64,000 nucleotides of DNA from Naganishia liquefaciens (lineage: Eukaryota; Basidiomycota; Tremellomycetes; Filobasidiales; Filobasidiaceae), in assembly GCA_013423385.1 (NCBI GenBank), contig BLZA01000011.1:743174-807173 (forward strand), read 5' to 3'. Below the pieces are notes generated by a model. That model ran no database searches, was not told the origin of the DNA, and saw only the letters and a program-made list of their open reading frames with translations. The translations under genes and the position numbers were made by a program. This document shows, in pieces, positions 1 through 11,577 of the stretch; within the stretch, counting starts at the first letter, position 1; each line of letters opens with the position of its first letter.

Positions 1-2986
1 TCGTTACGCAACGGATCATCCCGCGACGTCTCTTCATTCTCCTCCTCCTTACGGTCGTCAGCACAACTTATCTCGTAGATGGTGCTGTATTCGTCGCGCA
101 GACCACAATACAAAAGGACTGGTCCGGACAGACGGGGACAGCTTGGGCGGTGTATTCGTTAGCAAACGTCATTCTATGGGCTGGAACGAGTGTGCTCGTT
201 AGCTGGAAGAGCGCCTATGGCCGGAATGGACTCGTGCTGCAGGCTCTGTTTGGCTGGATATCAGAATGCGTTGTTCTCGGGTTCCAGGCAAGGGATGTAT
301 CCCATTGTGAGTATCAAGATTAAACGTCAAGCGCTGTGTCTGATGACGTACCCTGTGACAGCCTACAGACCGTCAGTCTACATCATTCTGCACCTCGTAT
401 TCATTGCCCTGCGGGTCATCTCCCTGCCCATCCTTGTGTGGGCTGTATCTTCTCCGATCGTGACCTATCAACCTGTCACCCCGGCTGAAGAAACCGAAAC
501 AGACCCACTTTTAGCCAGCGCGGCAACGAATGGAGATGGTTACGGCGCGCTCGAGCCCAACAGTCAATCTTCAGCTCAAGCCAAGGGTACACCGCCCAAC
601 GGTACGTCTGGAGATGGCACACCTGTCAACGGATCCAAGCCCGACGGGTAAGTGTTGTCACCTATCCAGAGCAATTCACTGACGCTGCTTAGACCCAAAT
701 CGCCACCGCCTCCACATGAACAGACTTGGAAACAGTGGTTCGCACGTTTCATGAAGATCGTACCGTACCTCTGGCCTAGAAACTCTCGTAAACTGCAATT
801 GCTGGCATTGGCATGCCTTGTCCTCCTCATTCTCGGTCGGGGCGTCAATGTGCTCGTGCCGCAGTTGCTAGGTCGCGTGGTACGAGCGCTCGGAACGTAT
901 GATGGAGATGGCGAGCGTATTTGTGAGTACTGGCGGAGCCTGGTCGAACCTTCGCTCAAAATTCGCAGCTCCTTGGGGATATCTCGCCGCATACATCGTT
1001 CTGCGACTATGTCAGGGTGGAAGTGGGATGTTGGCTGTCATGCAAAACATGCTGGTAAGCCGTTGAAAGTCTTTACCTCGCAATGGAAACGCGCTGATCT
1101 TGCTGCAGTGGGCACCCGTCATGCAATACTCGGACAGGGAAATGTCCAATATGTGTTTCAACCATCTTCTGGACCTGTCCTTGTCGTTCCACACTAAACG
1201 CAAGACGGGTGAGGTGTTGCGGATCTTGGACCGAGGTTCAGCCATCAACAGCTTCTTCCAGGTGTGTGCTAGAATTTAGGAGCCCTGCATTATGCTAATC
1301 TACCCTTCAGACACTGTTGTTCAGCGTTCTCCCCGTTCTATTTGACATCACCATCGCTATTGCCGTCTTCTACTTTGTCTACGGTCCCCTTCTAGCTGCC
1401 ATCATCGGCATTGTCATGTTCAGCTACATCTTCGTCTCTATCACGCTCACCACATGGCGAACCAAGCTGCGACGAGAGATGAACGATCGAGATGTTATTA
1501 CACGTGGAATCCACACCGACGTGTTGATGAATTGGGAGACGGTTAAGTATTTCACTTCGGAGGCCCGAGAATCAGCAAGGTACCGCAAGGCGATCCAAGA
1601 GTACCAGGTCAAGGAGTATCAGGTCGTCGGTTCTCTCAACCTGCTCAACTTGACGCAAAACTTCATCATCACAGCTGGACTTCTCGCTGGATCACTTGTC
1701 GTCAGCTATCGGATTTCGCAAGGTCGTGCCGATGCTTCGGAATTTGTGGTCTTCATCACTTACCTCGGTCAGCTCTATGCACCGCTGCACATGCTCGGTA
1801 TGATCTATCGACAACTCAATAGCGGCATGGTGGACGCCGAAAAATTACTGCGGCTTTTGGAAGAAGAAACCGAGATTGTTGACAGACCGTCAGCCACGGA
1901 TCTCGTCATCACTGACGGCGTGATCGAATTCCGAGATGTCCACTTTTCGTACGATGGAAAAGTAAAGGCTCTTGATGGAGTCAGTTTCAAGGTCGAAAAG
2001 GGTTCGAGTATTGCACTAGTCGGTGAAAGTGGCAGTGGAAAAAGGTAAGCAGCGACAGGCAGTAATACAGCAGAGGCGGTTCTGACCCATAAGCTACGCT
2101 ATCAGCACAATCCTCCGCTTGCTCTTCCGCTTTTACGAAATCGGCTCCGGCGCAATCCTTATCGACGGTCAGGATATTCGAGACGTCACGCAGGTCAGTT
2201 TGCGCCGGGCGCTGGGTGTAGTGCCACAGGAGAGTGTTCTCTGGAACGACACCATCGAGTTCAACATTGGGTATGGAAGGGAAGGCGCCAGCAAGGAGGA
2301 AATCATACAAGCAGCTAAAGCCGCGAGGTTACATGACCGCATCATGTCGTTCCCCGAGCGTGAGTGCCCGCCTACTCGCTTTGATGTGATACTAATCTGT
2401 TTCAGAATACAACACCGTTGTCGGCGAGCGCGGAGTCCGATTGTCCGGAGGTGAAAAGCAGAGGGTAGCCTTGGCCCGAACGAGTACGTCTCCCTCATCA
2501 TCGCCTCGAAGAGAAGGCAAGCTGACGTCCTCGCAGTATTGAAGGAACCCTCAATTCTGGTTTTGGACGAGGTAGGTTTGCGCGAAGAATCCGATCGAGC
2601 TTTGGTTGATTCCTCACAGGCTACATCCGCGTTGGACACGGAGAACGAGCGATTCGTTCAGCAGGCATTGGAGAAACTTGTAAGTGGCCCGATTCTCCAT
2701 CTATGTCTCAAAGCTCATCTGTTCACAGGCGGAGGGACGGAGCTCACTGATGATCGCTCATAGATTGAGTACGATCGTATCTTGCGACCAGATTATTGTC
2801 ATGCGAAATGGCAAGATCATTGAACGCGGTAATCACAAAGAGTTGCTGGCTCGGGACGACGGTGTCTTTGCCGGCATGTGGAATCAGCAAATTACCATTG
2901 ACGACAAGATGGCAGAGGAGGCCACGGCTGCCAAGGGTGAGAAGCTCGTGAATGTCAAGATTCCCGACGAATTGTATAGGAAGTAG
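1..2986 (+). CDS. HMT1: ABC transporter, HMT1/ABCB6 type (5' end cut by window)
   Basis: ATP-driven half-transporter of the Hmt1/ABCB6/Atm1 group. Relatives sit in the vacuolar or mitochondrial membrane and move thiol-metal conjugates or related substrates. The window opens inside an N-terminal membrane region: hydrophobic segments around bases 30-90 and 370-445, followed by a Ser/Pro-rich linker. This extra region before the core is typical of Hmt1/ABCB6 and absent from Atm1. The core transmembrane domain follows (about 700-1850), then an ATPase domain with Walker A GESGSGKS split by an intron at 2045, signature [11 protein letters not shown], a Walker B ending LVLDE, and the H-loop MIAHRLST. 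About ten short GT-AG introns interrupt it, for example 307-361. TAG at 2984 ends the gene after a short polar tail. The family is secure. The choice of Hmt1 over other ABCB6-like proteins rests on the N-terminal region. Confidence 0.88.
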
Positions 2987-3422
2987 GCCTCGGCCCCTCA
3001 CGTAGCATGATATTTAGCGATTAGCGATACCTTCAGACAGCCTCGAGACCTTCCGGTATCAACTAAGTGCCTACCTGGCAGCGTTTACCCGGTCAGGGTT
3101 AGCATAGACATCAAGCGGCCAGCCTTTCGGGCGAGGTTTCGGGTGGTATAGCTGGTGGTTAACCACGACGACCGTATCCCATACGAGAAGCGAGAAGCCT
3201 TGTGAGAAACCCGTAGGAAGCGAGCGCAATTGGTTATCAGATAAGCCGTCGTCTCATCGCTTGGATGCCGTCTCCCTGCTTGGCCGCGTCGCGAGAGCTG
3301 ACGCGAGATCGGGTATGCTTTGATTTCGGTTTTGGCGGGGAGAGGAAAATAGGGTCGGCAAACGGCTGAGTGAGTGGGAAGGAAGCTGGCAAGGTGGTTA
3401 CCGAGAATTAGTGTCAATCAGC

Positions 3423-3458
3423 TCTGTGTGCGTGTAGGCCGGCTGTGCGTGTAGGCCG
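3423..3458. repeat. two-copy tandem repeat
   Basis: Two adjacent copies of a unit containing TGTGCGTGTAGGCCG lie head to tail with only small differences. The function is unknown, and slippage is a sufficient explanation. Confidence 0.75.
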
Positions 3459-3883
3459 AGCTTGACCAACATGGCGCCAAGAAAGGCGTACAAACAGATC
3501 AATTCATGCCAATCGCGCGGTCAACATCCTGAATGGCTACAACGACGCAAGACCTTGTAGGCTTGAAGTCGCGCCGCGGAGCTCGAGTAATTCCAACAAT
3601 TAGCATTTGACACACACAGCGAGCAGCCTGTAGCTGTGGACAGATCCTCGCTTCGCCAGATCGGAAGCCGGATAGGCAATGTGCGCAAAGCGAGACCTTT
3701 GTCGCACGAGCGTCAATGACGACCGTAGCTACAAGTTGCCTAGGGTACCGATCTACAGCTCGATCTACAAAATTTCAACTGAAGAGAGAGAGGACATTCT
3801 AGGATCGTGAATGAGCTTCTGGATTCCGGCAGACACGAGTTTGAGATTCGCTAGGTGACTCGATGATGAAATGGTTGAATTTC

Positions 3884-3929
3884 GCATGATCGTGCTGAAT
3901 GATCGCGCATGATTGTGCATGATCGTGCC
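3884..3929. repeat. clustered 12-base elements
   Basis: GCATGATCGTGC, GCATGATTGTGC and GCATGATCGTGC occur almost back to back, with a diverged copy between the first two. The spacing is compatible with a protein-binding array or with slippage. Confidence 0.55.
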
Positions 3930-4136
3930 AGTCGTCGCACACAACCGATGCGGTCACGAATCGACGCGCGCCTTCTGTTTTCGGGCACGCCATCAGAGTC
4001 CGCCCGGCTGCTAATTTGCTTTGACTCGGAATGAAAACTCGAGCTAGCGTGCGAACGTGATCGGCTGACCGATACGCCCTGATACGGAAAAGCTGACGAT
4101 GTAATCTTACGTCGTCCCGTACCGGGTGCTTGCCGC

Positions 4137-4142
4137 TATATA
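4137..4142 (+). promoter_or_regulatory. TATA box of the 4574 gene
   Basis: TATATA stands alone in a GC-balanced context about 430 bases before the start codon. Downstream sequence is leader-like: pyrimidine- and CA-rich, with few ATGs. Transcription probably starts near 4165-4180, giving a leader of about 400 nt before splicing. Position and context are the only support. Confidence 0.5.
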
Positions 4143-4238
4143 GTCTTGACTGCTTATCACCGCGTTCCCGTCATACAGTTACACACCCGTCTTACTGCAC
4201 CACTACAACGACAGTCACAAAGATCAGCATCTACCACC

Positions 4239-4250
4239 ATGTGCTGCTAA
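4239..4250 (+). promoter_or_regulatory. upstream ORF 1 (3 codons)
   Basis: ATG TGC TGC TAA lies in the presumed leader, preceded by CTACCACC, a strong start context. A minimal upstream ORF of this kind can tune scanning ribosomes. Whether it is transcribed depends on the start site inferred from the TATA box. Confidence 0.4.
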
Positions 4251-4323
4251 ACTATCCAACAGACCTCGCCTTAAACCATTTCGACGTTAACTCATCGAAA
4301 CTCAGCCCGGACTCTCACCCAAC

Positions 4324-4470
4324 ATGAACAGACTTTCAGCACAATCTTACCTTTCAACTCACAAGAGCCCATCAGAATCGCACGAGACACATACATCACT
4401 CGAGCAAGCGAGACCATCGAGCATCGCATTTTCAATCTTTCCAGAAACAGACGAACCCTTCGGTGACTAG
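4324..4470 (+). promoter_or_regulatory. upstream ORF 2 (48 codons)
   Basis: An ATG in context CCCAAC opens a 48-codon frame that stops at TAG 4468-4470, just before a GTGAGT splice donor at 4475. The peptide is rich in Ser, Thr, His and Glu and resembles nothing I recognise. It does not join the main frame through the leader intron because its own stop precedes the donor. It is therefore either a regulatory upstream ORF or chance. Confidence 0.4.
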
Positions 4471-4474
4471 CCCC

Positions 4475-4535
4475 GTGAGTACGCTTGTCCCAGTGTGCAA
4501 CACGTCGACGCTCAATCAGTAGCAGTCATTCACAG
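4475..4535 (+). other. probable leader (5' UTR) intron
   Basis: GTGAGT at 4475 and CACAG ending at 4535 define a 61-nt interval, the usual intron size in this window. It lies between the upstream ORFs and the start codon at 4574. No coding frame crosses it. Confidence 0.5.
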
Positions 4536-4573
4536 ACTATCAAGTAATACTACCATCAGCCGAACAAAGCAGC

Positions 4574-5860
4574 ATGTCCGGTATCAACACTCGTAACAGG
4601 TGGTCGAACTTCGGTTCCTCCGCCTCGGCCAGCACCGCCGTCTCCTATCGATCGGTTTCGGCCTCACCTTCATACTTTCTGTCGTTGTCCGACAGCAAGT
4701 TGAACACCCTTTCGATCGACCTCCTCTATCCGACGCCTTCCACTGCGCCCAAGGACTCGTCGGAACTCCTTCGAAGGAGTCTTCTCATCTCGAACGCCAT
4801 GATCGCCGCCAAGAAGCAAGTCCGAAACGAACGGATCAAGGCGTACGACGAGAAGAGAAGCAGCGCACGTGCAACATCATACGCCCACTCCTTGTCGCAG
4901 CTTGCGGAACACGTACCCAGTCAGGGCCGAGTTCGAGAACCATCACACGCTCACAGCATCGAAGCCGAGGAGGGTGAGGAGTGGTTTGAAGAGACCTGGC
5001 GGGAGTTGATGCACGAAGACGAACGGGACAACGCCATGTTTGGCTCGTCTCAGCATGAATGTGTCACCATTCAATCCAAGTATCAGGAGTTCAGCAACAC
5101 CCAGGCCTCCGAATACGTCTATCACGCCAGTGCTGAGCTTAAGGACACGACAGATGTGCAGGTCGTCCCCGTCGAACCGGATGAGAGCTCTTCGTCGGCC
5201 GAATCGTCTCGCTCAACATCGCCCGTCTCTCCTGACTCTGAATCGGAACCGTTCCACCTAATCGAAGGCGAGCTGGTTGCCGTCTACTATTCCCAGCCCG
5301 TCGCCCTACCGTCCCAGATTCTCGATGTCACTTCGTCCACGCTTGACGACAGCGACATGGCTGAATGGTCACTCGACGGAGCCGAGTTCGAGTACGTCGA
5401 CAACTCGGCGGGTCCCGACCTTGCTCGATCCGCCTCGTCCTCATCGCCACGCAAGCCTCGACTGCTTCCTACCATCATTCGCGACAAGTTTTACGAGCCA
5501 TCGCGATTCGAGACCGAGGTTGAGGAAGCAGACCCTGCTCTCAACTTTGAAGACACCCCCGCGCTCGAACAGTGTGACGAGATGTCACTTGATGAGCTAC
5601 CTGACCACAACATTTACTCGTCTTCACCCGCGGAATCGCTCATCTCGGACAGCGACGAAGATGACGACGCCTCTTTTCTCCGCACGCCCGACGAAATCGT
5701 CATGGACGAGTTTGGCTGTTCGGTTACCAGCGATGCTTCACCTTCATCATCGTCGTTTGACGAAGGTGTCGAGGCCTACTTTGCAAGCGGATATCAATCG
5801 ACGTCAAAGTCATCGCGTGCAGAGTCGGGACCCGTCTCTGATAACTCTCTCTTTACGTAA
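4574..5860 (+). CDS. orphan serine-rich acidic protein (428 aa)
   Basis: Uninterrupted 428-codon frame, unusual here because most neighbours carry many introns. I do not recognise the family. The first 100 residues are the most ordered: Ser-rich start, a hydrophobic/leucine-rich stretch near residues 35-65, then a basic segment around 75-95. The rest is acidic and low-complexity with many Ser runs, Asp/Glu clusters and SP/TP sites, so most of the protein is probably disordered. There is no signal peptide, membrane segment or cysteine pattern. The TATA box, long leader, leader intron and upstream ORFs suggest tightly controlled expression, as for a stress- or stage-induced gene; that is inference. 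Start at ATG 4574 (context GCAGC). Confidence 0.75.
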   Translation: MSGINTRNRWSNFGSSASASTAVSYRSVSASPSYFLSLSDSKLNTLSIDLLYPTPSTAPKDSSELLRRSLLISNAMIAAKKQVRNERIKAYDEKRSSARATSYAHSLSQLAEHVPSQGRVREPSHAHSIEAEEGEEWFEETWRELMHEDERDNAMFGSSQHECVTIQSKYQEFSNTQASEYVYHASAELKDTTDVQVVPVEPDESSSSAESSRSTSPVSPDSESEPFHLIEGELVAVYYSQPVALPSQILDVTSSTLDDSDMAEWSLDGAEFEYVDNSAGPDLARSASSSSPRKPRLLPTIIRDKFYEPSRFETEVEEADPALNFEDTPALEQCDEMSLDELPDHNIYSSSPAESLISDSDEDDDASFLRTPDEIVMDEFGCSVTSDASPSSSSFDEGVEAYFASGYQSTSKSSRAESGPVSDNSLFT

Positions 5861-6376
5861 AAAGTGGTGGAACTCTCTCAGTAGGGCTCTGCAAGACCAC
5901 ATCATTGTATGCTTTCGTAGACTGTAATCGTTGTAATCCGTGGTTTATGAACTTGGGTAAATTTGATCATATCTGCTTGCATCGTTCATCATTGTGTCCT
6001 CGATTTCGATCTGGCTCAAACATGAGTAGGAGACGACGCATTGTCGCAGCACCCCTCGTCACGAAGCCATCGAGACTGCGAGATCGAGCCTTGTCTTTCA
6101 GCTCCCGGATGTCTGTCGATGGCGTCGACATGGCAGTCCAGGCTTTGATTCCGGCCACGTGTCGCATCCCGCATGCGGACGGGAAAGCCGGTGACCGAGT
6201 TCGATGACGTAACGTCACACCGCACGCGATGCCCACTGCATGCAATCGTCCCACGATTCGACGAGCTGGCTGGCTTGACATGGATCCGTCTCAGCCTGAT
6301 CAACCTGTCCTTGCTTACCTCTTCTCCTCCCCCTTCCTTGTCGCCATCGACATCGCCTCATACTGCCATCGACACC
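5861..6376. other. intergenic region
   Basis: Presumed 3' UTR of the orphan followed by the glucosidase promoter. The only standout is the near-palindromic site at 6205-6217. The last 80 bases before the start codon are strongly pyrimidine-rich (CTCCTCCCCC runs), as in many fungal leaders. Confidence 0.5.
6205..6217. promoter_or_regulatory. CRE/ATF-like inverted half-sites
   Basis: TGACGTAACGTCA has two inverted TGACG half-sites around a short centre, resembling ATF/CREB-type bZIP sites. It lies about 160 bases upstream of the glucosidase start. Assignment is by motif resemblance only. Confidence 0.4.
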
Positions 6377-9118
6377 ATGGCCCCGCCCCCTGCCATATCC
6401 CGCGTGACGGGCAACGTCGTTCCGGACCACTACATTCATTCCGACTCTGCCTACTTTCGCGATGTCCATGGACGTGCACTGCTGCTCCGGGGTGTCAACT
6501 TTTCGGGAAGCGCCAAAGCGCCTGTCGGGCAGCCGTCACAAAAGCTCGAGGGGTTCTGGGAGGCTGGTGAATCCGGGGACATGACGTTCATCGGAAGACC
6601 TTTGGATCTCGACGACGGGTCGGCTGATGTGGGTGGATCGCACTGTAGTCTGTAAGGATAGAAATACTGATATTTAATGCGCTAGGTGCATCTGGGACGG
6701 CTTCGTGCGTGGGGCTTCAATTGTCTGAGATTCGTGTTCACTTGGGAAGCTATCGAGCATGCGGGACCGTGAGTTGGGCTGGCCAGGGACGGAAGCTGTG
6801 ACTGATGTAAGCTTTGGCAGAGGAAAGATTGATCATGATTACCTGGATTACGTCGTCAAAGTGCTTCGCAAGATCAAAGAATACGGGTTCTACGTGGGTT
6901 TTTGCTTGACCTGCAATGCAGCAACGTTGGCTGATTCAACCGAGTATAGGTGTTCATGGATCCGCATCAGGATATCGTACGGCCCAAGGGTAGAGAAAGC
7001 AATGCGGCAGAACTGACTTTTGACTTGTCTCTCATAGTGGGCCAGATATTGTGGCGGGTCTGGAGCGCCTCTCTGGACGCTACATGCATGCGGTCTTCAA
7101 CCTCGAAATTTCACCGCGACCAAGGCAGCCTACATACAAAATGAATACCCGAACCCCGAGAATCCAAAGCCCGAAGATTTCCCCGCCATGATATGGAGCA
7201 CGAATTACACGCGACTCGCATGCCAAACGATCTGGACAATGTTTTTTGCCGGTCGGCAATACGTGCCACTTTGCGAGATTGATGGCAAGAATATTCAAGA
7301 CTACCTCGAGGAACACTACTTTGGCGCGGTCGAGGCGTTGATGAAGAAGGTCGCAGAGGCCGGAGACCTATTGGACGAATGCGTGATCGGCTGGGATAGT
7401 CTCAACGAGCCGGGAGAAGGATTGATTGGGCATACAGACCTGTCTAATATTCCGCAGGGGCAAGCATTGAAGAAGGGTCCGACCCCGACCGCGTTTCAAG
7501 GCATGAAGCTCGGCATGGGTCAGGCCGTTCAAGTTCAAAACTGGAAGTTTGGGCAGGCAGGGCCGAGTATGGCCGGCAAAATGGTCGTTGATCCGCAGGG
7601 TGTCAAGGCATGGCTGGATCCTAGCGAAGAACCCGAAGGATTATCCAAACGGTGGGGTTGGCGGAGAAGCGACAAGTGGAAACTCGGAGAATGCGTCTGG
7701 GCACAGCATGGCATATGGGATCCCGAGACTGCTACTCTCATCAAGCCGGACTACTTTGCCAAGAATGCTCAGGGCGAGAAGGCGGTCTTTGTTCCGCAGT
7801 TCTGGAAGGAGCACTGGATCAAGTATGCCAAGATCGTGCGAAAGCACCATCCAGAAGCTATTCACTTTGTGCAACCACCCGTCTTCGCCAAACCGCCGTC
7901 GCTTCCAAAGGAACTCCTTGCCGACCGAATGTGTTTGTCGCCACATTTCTACGATGGCCTGACCTTGCTTACCCGGCACTGGAACTGGTTCAACGCCGAT
8001 GCAGTGGGTACAATGCGTGGCCAATATTCCACCGTGGTGGCGGCGGCAAAAGTTGGTGAACCAGCCATCCGCAAGGTCATGCAAGATCAACTTGCAATTC
8101 TCAAAGGTGACACTTCCGAGGTTCTCGGACAGTATCCGACTCTGATGGGCGAGATTGGGATTCCGTACGACATGGTGAGTGCTAAATATCACCGAAGAAT
8201 TCCACGGCCCTAACACCTAGTCGGACAGGACGATAAAAAAGCGTACGGCTACGTCGAAGGTGGCAAAGGCAAAGGCGATTATTCGGTGCAGCAACGCGCA
8301 CTTGACTCGTCCCTGAATGCATGCGACGGCTACAACATGCTCAATTGGACCATGTGGACTTATGTACCGGATCACTGTCACAAATGGAGCGATAATTGGT
8401 GCGTCGTATTCTTCATCTGTAACGCTTCGACTTCTCATTGTCCGTTTACAGGAATTTGGAAGATCTGTCTATCTGGAGCTCGGATGATCTTCAGGATGCC
8501 AATGGCAAACTTCAATGCTCAAGCGGAGATGCCTTGATTGGACAAATTACCCCCAAGCTGATTCAAGAAGGCTCCAACATTCCAACAGAATTGATCTTGG
8601 ATGGAGCGCGCGCAATCTCCGCATTCTGCCGCCCGTACCCTGTGAAAACTGTTGGCCGTCCGACGCGACTGGACTTTGACATCTCCACAAGCACCTTCAA
8701 GCTCTGGGTCTCCGTCAGCGCGGACGATCAAGCGAACGAGTCGGTGATGACGGAAATATACCTTCCTTTTGCACATTATGCAGAGTCCATTTCGCTGGAA
8801 GGCGCACGCGTATCCAGGAGCAAGCTTGCGAAGGCGACAGTGGAAAACTCTATACATGACTTGAAGAAACTTGATATTTCGGACAAGGATACGACGACAT
8901 CACCTTCTCTCAACATCGCCGTGGACGTCACCGCAAGTGCGGGCAGATGGGAAACCCAAGGTCAAACGCTGCGTTGGTACTATCCTGCACCAAAGTCTGG
9001 CGAGTCTACCTATACAATCGAGATTCGGCGCCAAGGTGGCGTCATTCCAGAAAGACTGGCGAAGCCGATGTCTTGGCTAGAGATGATACCCCAACCCAGC
9101 GGATGCGTAATTGCCTAG
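6377..9118 (+). CDS. EGH1: GH5 steryl-beta-glucosidase (EGCrP2/Egh1 type)
   Basis: Glycoside hydrolase family 5 enzyme. Cryptococcus EGCrP2 and yeast Egh1 cleave ergosteryl-beta-glucoside and, to some extent, glucosylceramide inside the cell. There is no signal peptide, as expected for the intracellular type. The conserved N-terminal block with LRGVNFSGSAK lies near residues 30-45, then GFNCLRFVFTWEAIEHAGP, VFMDPHQD, the acid/base Glu in DSLNEPGEG, and the probable nucleophile Glu in MGEIGIPYDM. WTMWTYVPDHCHKWSDNW follows, then a C-terminal beta-sandwich-like domain ending CVIA. Introns include 6629-6685 and about 8175-8227; the longest exon runs from about 7038. ATG 6377 is chosen because the conserved N-terminus follows it directly. 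It could act on glucosylceramide rather than sterol glucoside. Confidence 0.88.
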
Positions 9119-9266
9119 AAGACGTTGAGATGCTCAATCGGGAGGAGCCTATTGCTTGCAAGATCCAAGTGTATCGATAGATTCATCTAACGTATTGACG
9201 TGTAAATAACGTAATGGCTACGAATTTATGCATATGTCCTCATGATGTTCGTGCTGCTTGGTTTGA

Positions 9267-11577
9267 TTATACATCTGTGGGTTTAAAAAGACTGGAGCGC
9301 CGCCGTCCAAGCCTGGCCTTCTGCGTGGAGATATCCGCGATGTCTTCTGATAAGGGTGTACTTGCCTTCTCCGCCTTGTAGATAGTTGATAGCTTCGTTG
9401 TCCCGGCCTCATGATCTGGTAATGCGTTGATAGAGAGCTGAGCCAGACGGCGCCGAGAGGAGCTTGTCTCCGTATTCCCCGTTTCCGCTGATGGCGAGAA
9501 GCGATCTTTTCCAGTGTCCGTCACCTGCAAAGCGAGCGTCAGAACCGAAGCGAATATGATTCAATTCAGACCTACTCCTTTCGTCATTATGGTTTCGGAT
9601 GCCACGTAGGGTGTCCTTATAGCCAGCCTTGCCATCGTGGGCTCCAGATTACCGCTCAGTTCAGCGCCTCTTCCAGATTTCGGAAGCACACTCTTCCGTC
9701 GAACGGCTGCCTGTGACAACTCTGGCGCGTGTGTGATATCCTTCTTCGCCATCTTTTCTTGGAGCCTCATGAGGCCTGTCGGAACTACGGGTGCATTCGA
9801 GTCGCCCTGACTGGAGCCAAAGTCAAGCGGAGGTACGGCAGTGTTGGGTGTTGGCGTTGGCACGTCTGCGCTCTGTGAGCGCTGTCTGGATGGCGTGCGC
9901 GATTTTCCGGTACTTGCGGGTACATTCAATTTGGCTTGTCCGTCTGGTTTCCGCATTTTGCTGACAAAAGGGATACAATATGAGCTTTCCGTCTCAGAGT
10001 TCTTCTGGTGCCCATCGCTGTAACTCACGTATGTAGACTGGGCTCTTTGTAATTCACGCTCTTCCTGGCTCTTCGTGTTTGCCTGCCTCCGTTCTCTGCA
10101 TCCTCGTCGTCCTCGATATTCACTTCTGCGGATTCCATTCTGCCGAGACTATTTCGTCCAGCCATTTGCATCAGGGTACTCTCGTGATCGCTCGTTTCCC
10201 TCTTCTGCGGCATCGTAACTGTGAGAACAGGCGGGTAAGATATAGCTCAAACTGTGGTTGGGGCCTACGTACCCTGCTCCTGGTTCTGGCCGACGAGCTC
10301 TGCATGACTTGATGGTCCAGGATCTGGCAACAAATTCTGTCTCACAGGTACGGAAGTGACGATCGCTGATATGCTAGTTCTGTTTCTCGCTTTTCCACCC
10401 GCATTGGCTGTTTCGGAGAGAACGCTGGCACTAGATTTCGCGGCGGATTGTACTGTAGCCACAAGTCCGCTACCCTCTTCCCTGTTGACAGCCGTTGTCA
10501 GCCTTTGAGCCGGGACGGCGGGCGGGGCCGGGGCGGATCGAATCTCTGAGATCGCGCTTTGACCACGCTCCTGATCGGGAGACACTGAAGCACGGCGATC
10601 ATTGTCGATGCCGCTGATTCTCCGTTTTCTTGGCTGCGGTGCAGGAGGATCGATCTGCAAAGCCAGAGGCTTGACGCTCGACACCGGCGATTTTTCCGTG
10701 CGCAACAGGGGAGAAGGCTGTTCATGGGCTGAAACTGAACGTCTGCGGTTCAGAGCAATTGTTGAGTGTTTCCCATTTGGTGAGGCCGAAACTGAACGAG
10801 CTCTGCAAGGAGCGATGTAAGTCCTGGTTTCAGCTTCAATTCATCTCGGCATACCGTGTCATTATGCTGCCATTGACGCCCATCACGCTACCAGAGTCGC
10901 TCTCTGTCTCTCGCTCCGTTCGCTCTGTCAAGTCTGCGAGATTCGTTTGACCAGAAGCGGCGATGAAAACCCGGTCTTCATAGGGATCCACGCGAACGTA
11001 TCGGTTACCCGGATCCGAGCGCCGCTGCAACAGAGGGTTTGCAGGATTTGCATCTAGTTTCTGACGCAGCTGGCGTAATGTTGGAACAACGGCAAGCAAT
11101 GTGTCCAGTGCTTCCCTTGTGGACTGCTTGATACGTCAGATCATCCTTGTACGGACGAGGAAGTCAACGGACATACATCATTTCGCACTCTTGCCAACTC
11201 GTCTCTCGTCTTCTTCAGCTCCGCCGCTAATGCCGCCTTCTCGGCGCGTTCCTCTAGAATGATGGTTTGTAGTCCGTCTTTTTCCGCTTTCAAGTTCTGG
11301 ATCTCCTCCAGGCGCTGAGTGTTGACTCTTCAATTGTAATCAGCACGTGAGCCATTGACGGCATCCGATCTTGGTATCCTACCTCACGAGATCTCTGTTC
11401 TGTTTGGCATGCTGTCGACGGACTGGTGGGGAAACGTTTAGCGCTTCAGACGTCAAATGACTTACAGCAAAACTCACATTCCTCGTATCTTGCCTTCTCC
11501 TGCAACATTATCGATTCCCCCATTCCCATCTGTCCACCTGATCCGGGGATCGTCCGGTTGAGCGGTCTTGCTGTCAT
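9267..11577 (-). CDS. SGO1: shugoshin (centromeric cohesin protector)
   Basis: Shugoshin recruits PP2A to centromeres, protects cohesin and helps sense kinetochore tension. Two family hallmarks are visible. Near the N-terminus is a basic-then-coiled-coil segment beginning RRQHAKQNRDLVRVNTQRLE (split by a short intron) and running for about 80 residues of heptad-like Leu/Glu/Ala. Further on is the SGO motif RRARKSVNYKEPSLHTKMRK, itself interrupted by an intron. The middle is disordered and Ser/Pro-rich. About 200 residues follow the SGO motif, ending SSLFKPTDV. Start at ATG 11577, giving MTARPLNRTIPG. Five or more introns of normal size are needed. A single shugoshin would serve both mitosis and meiosis, as in many basidiomycetes. 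Confidence 0.85.

Larger units (their letters stand above)
2987..4136. other. intergenic region
   Basis: No coding segment with intron-compatible conservation is visible on either strand. It contains a tandem duplication of a 16-17 base unit at about 3423-3458 and a cluster of near-identical 12-base elements (consensus GCATGATYGTGC) at 3884-3929. It probably holds the 3' UTR of the transporter and the distal promoter of the next gene. Confidence 0.5.
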
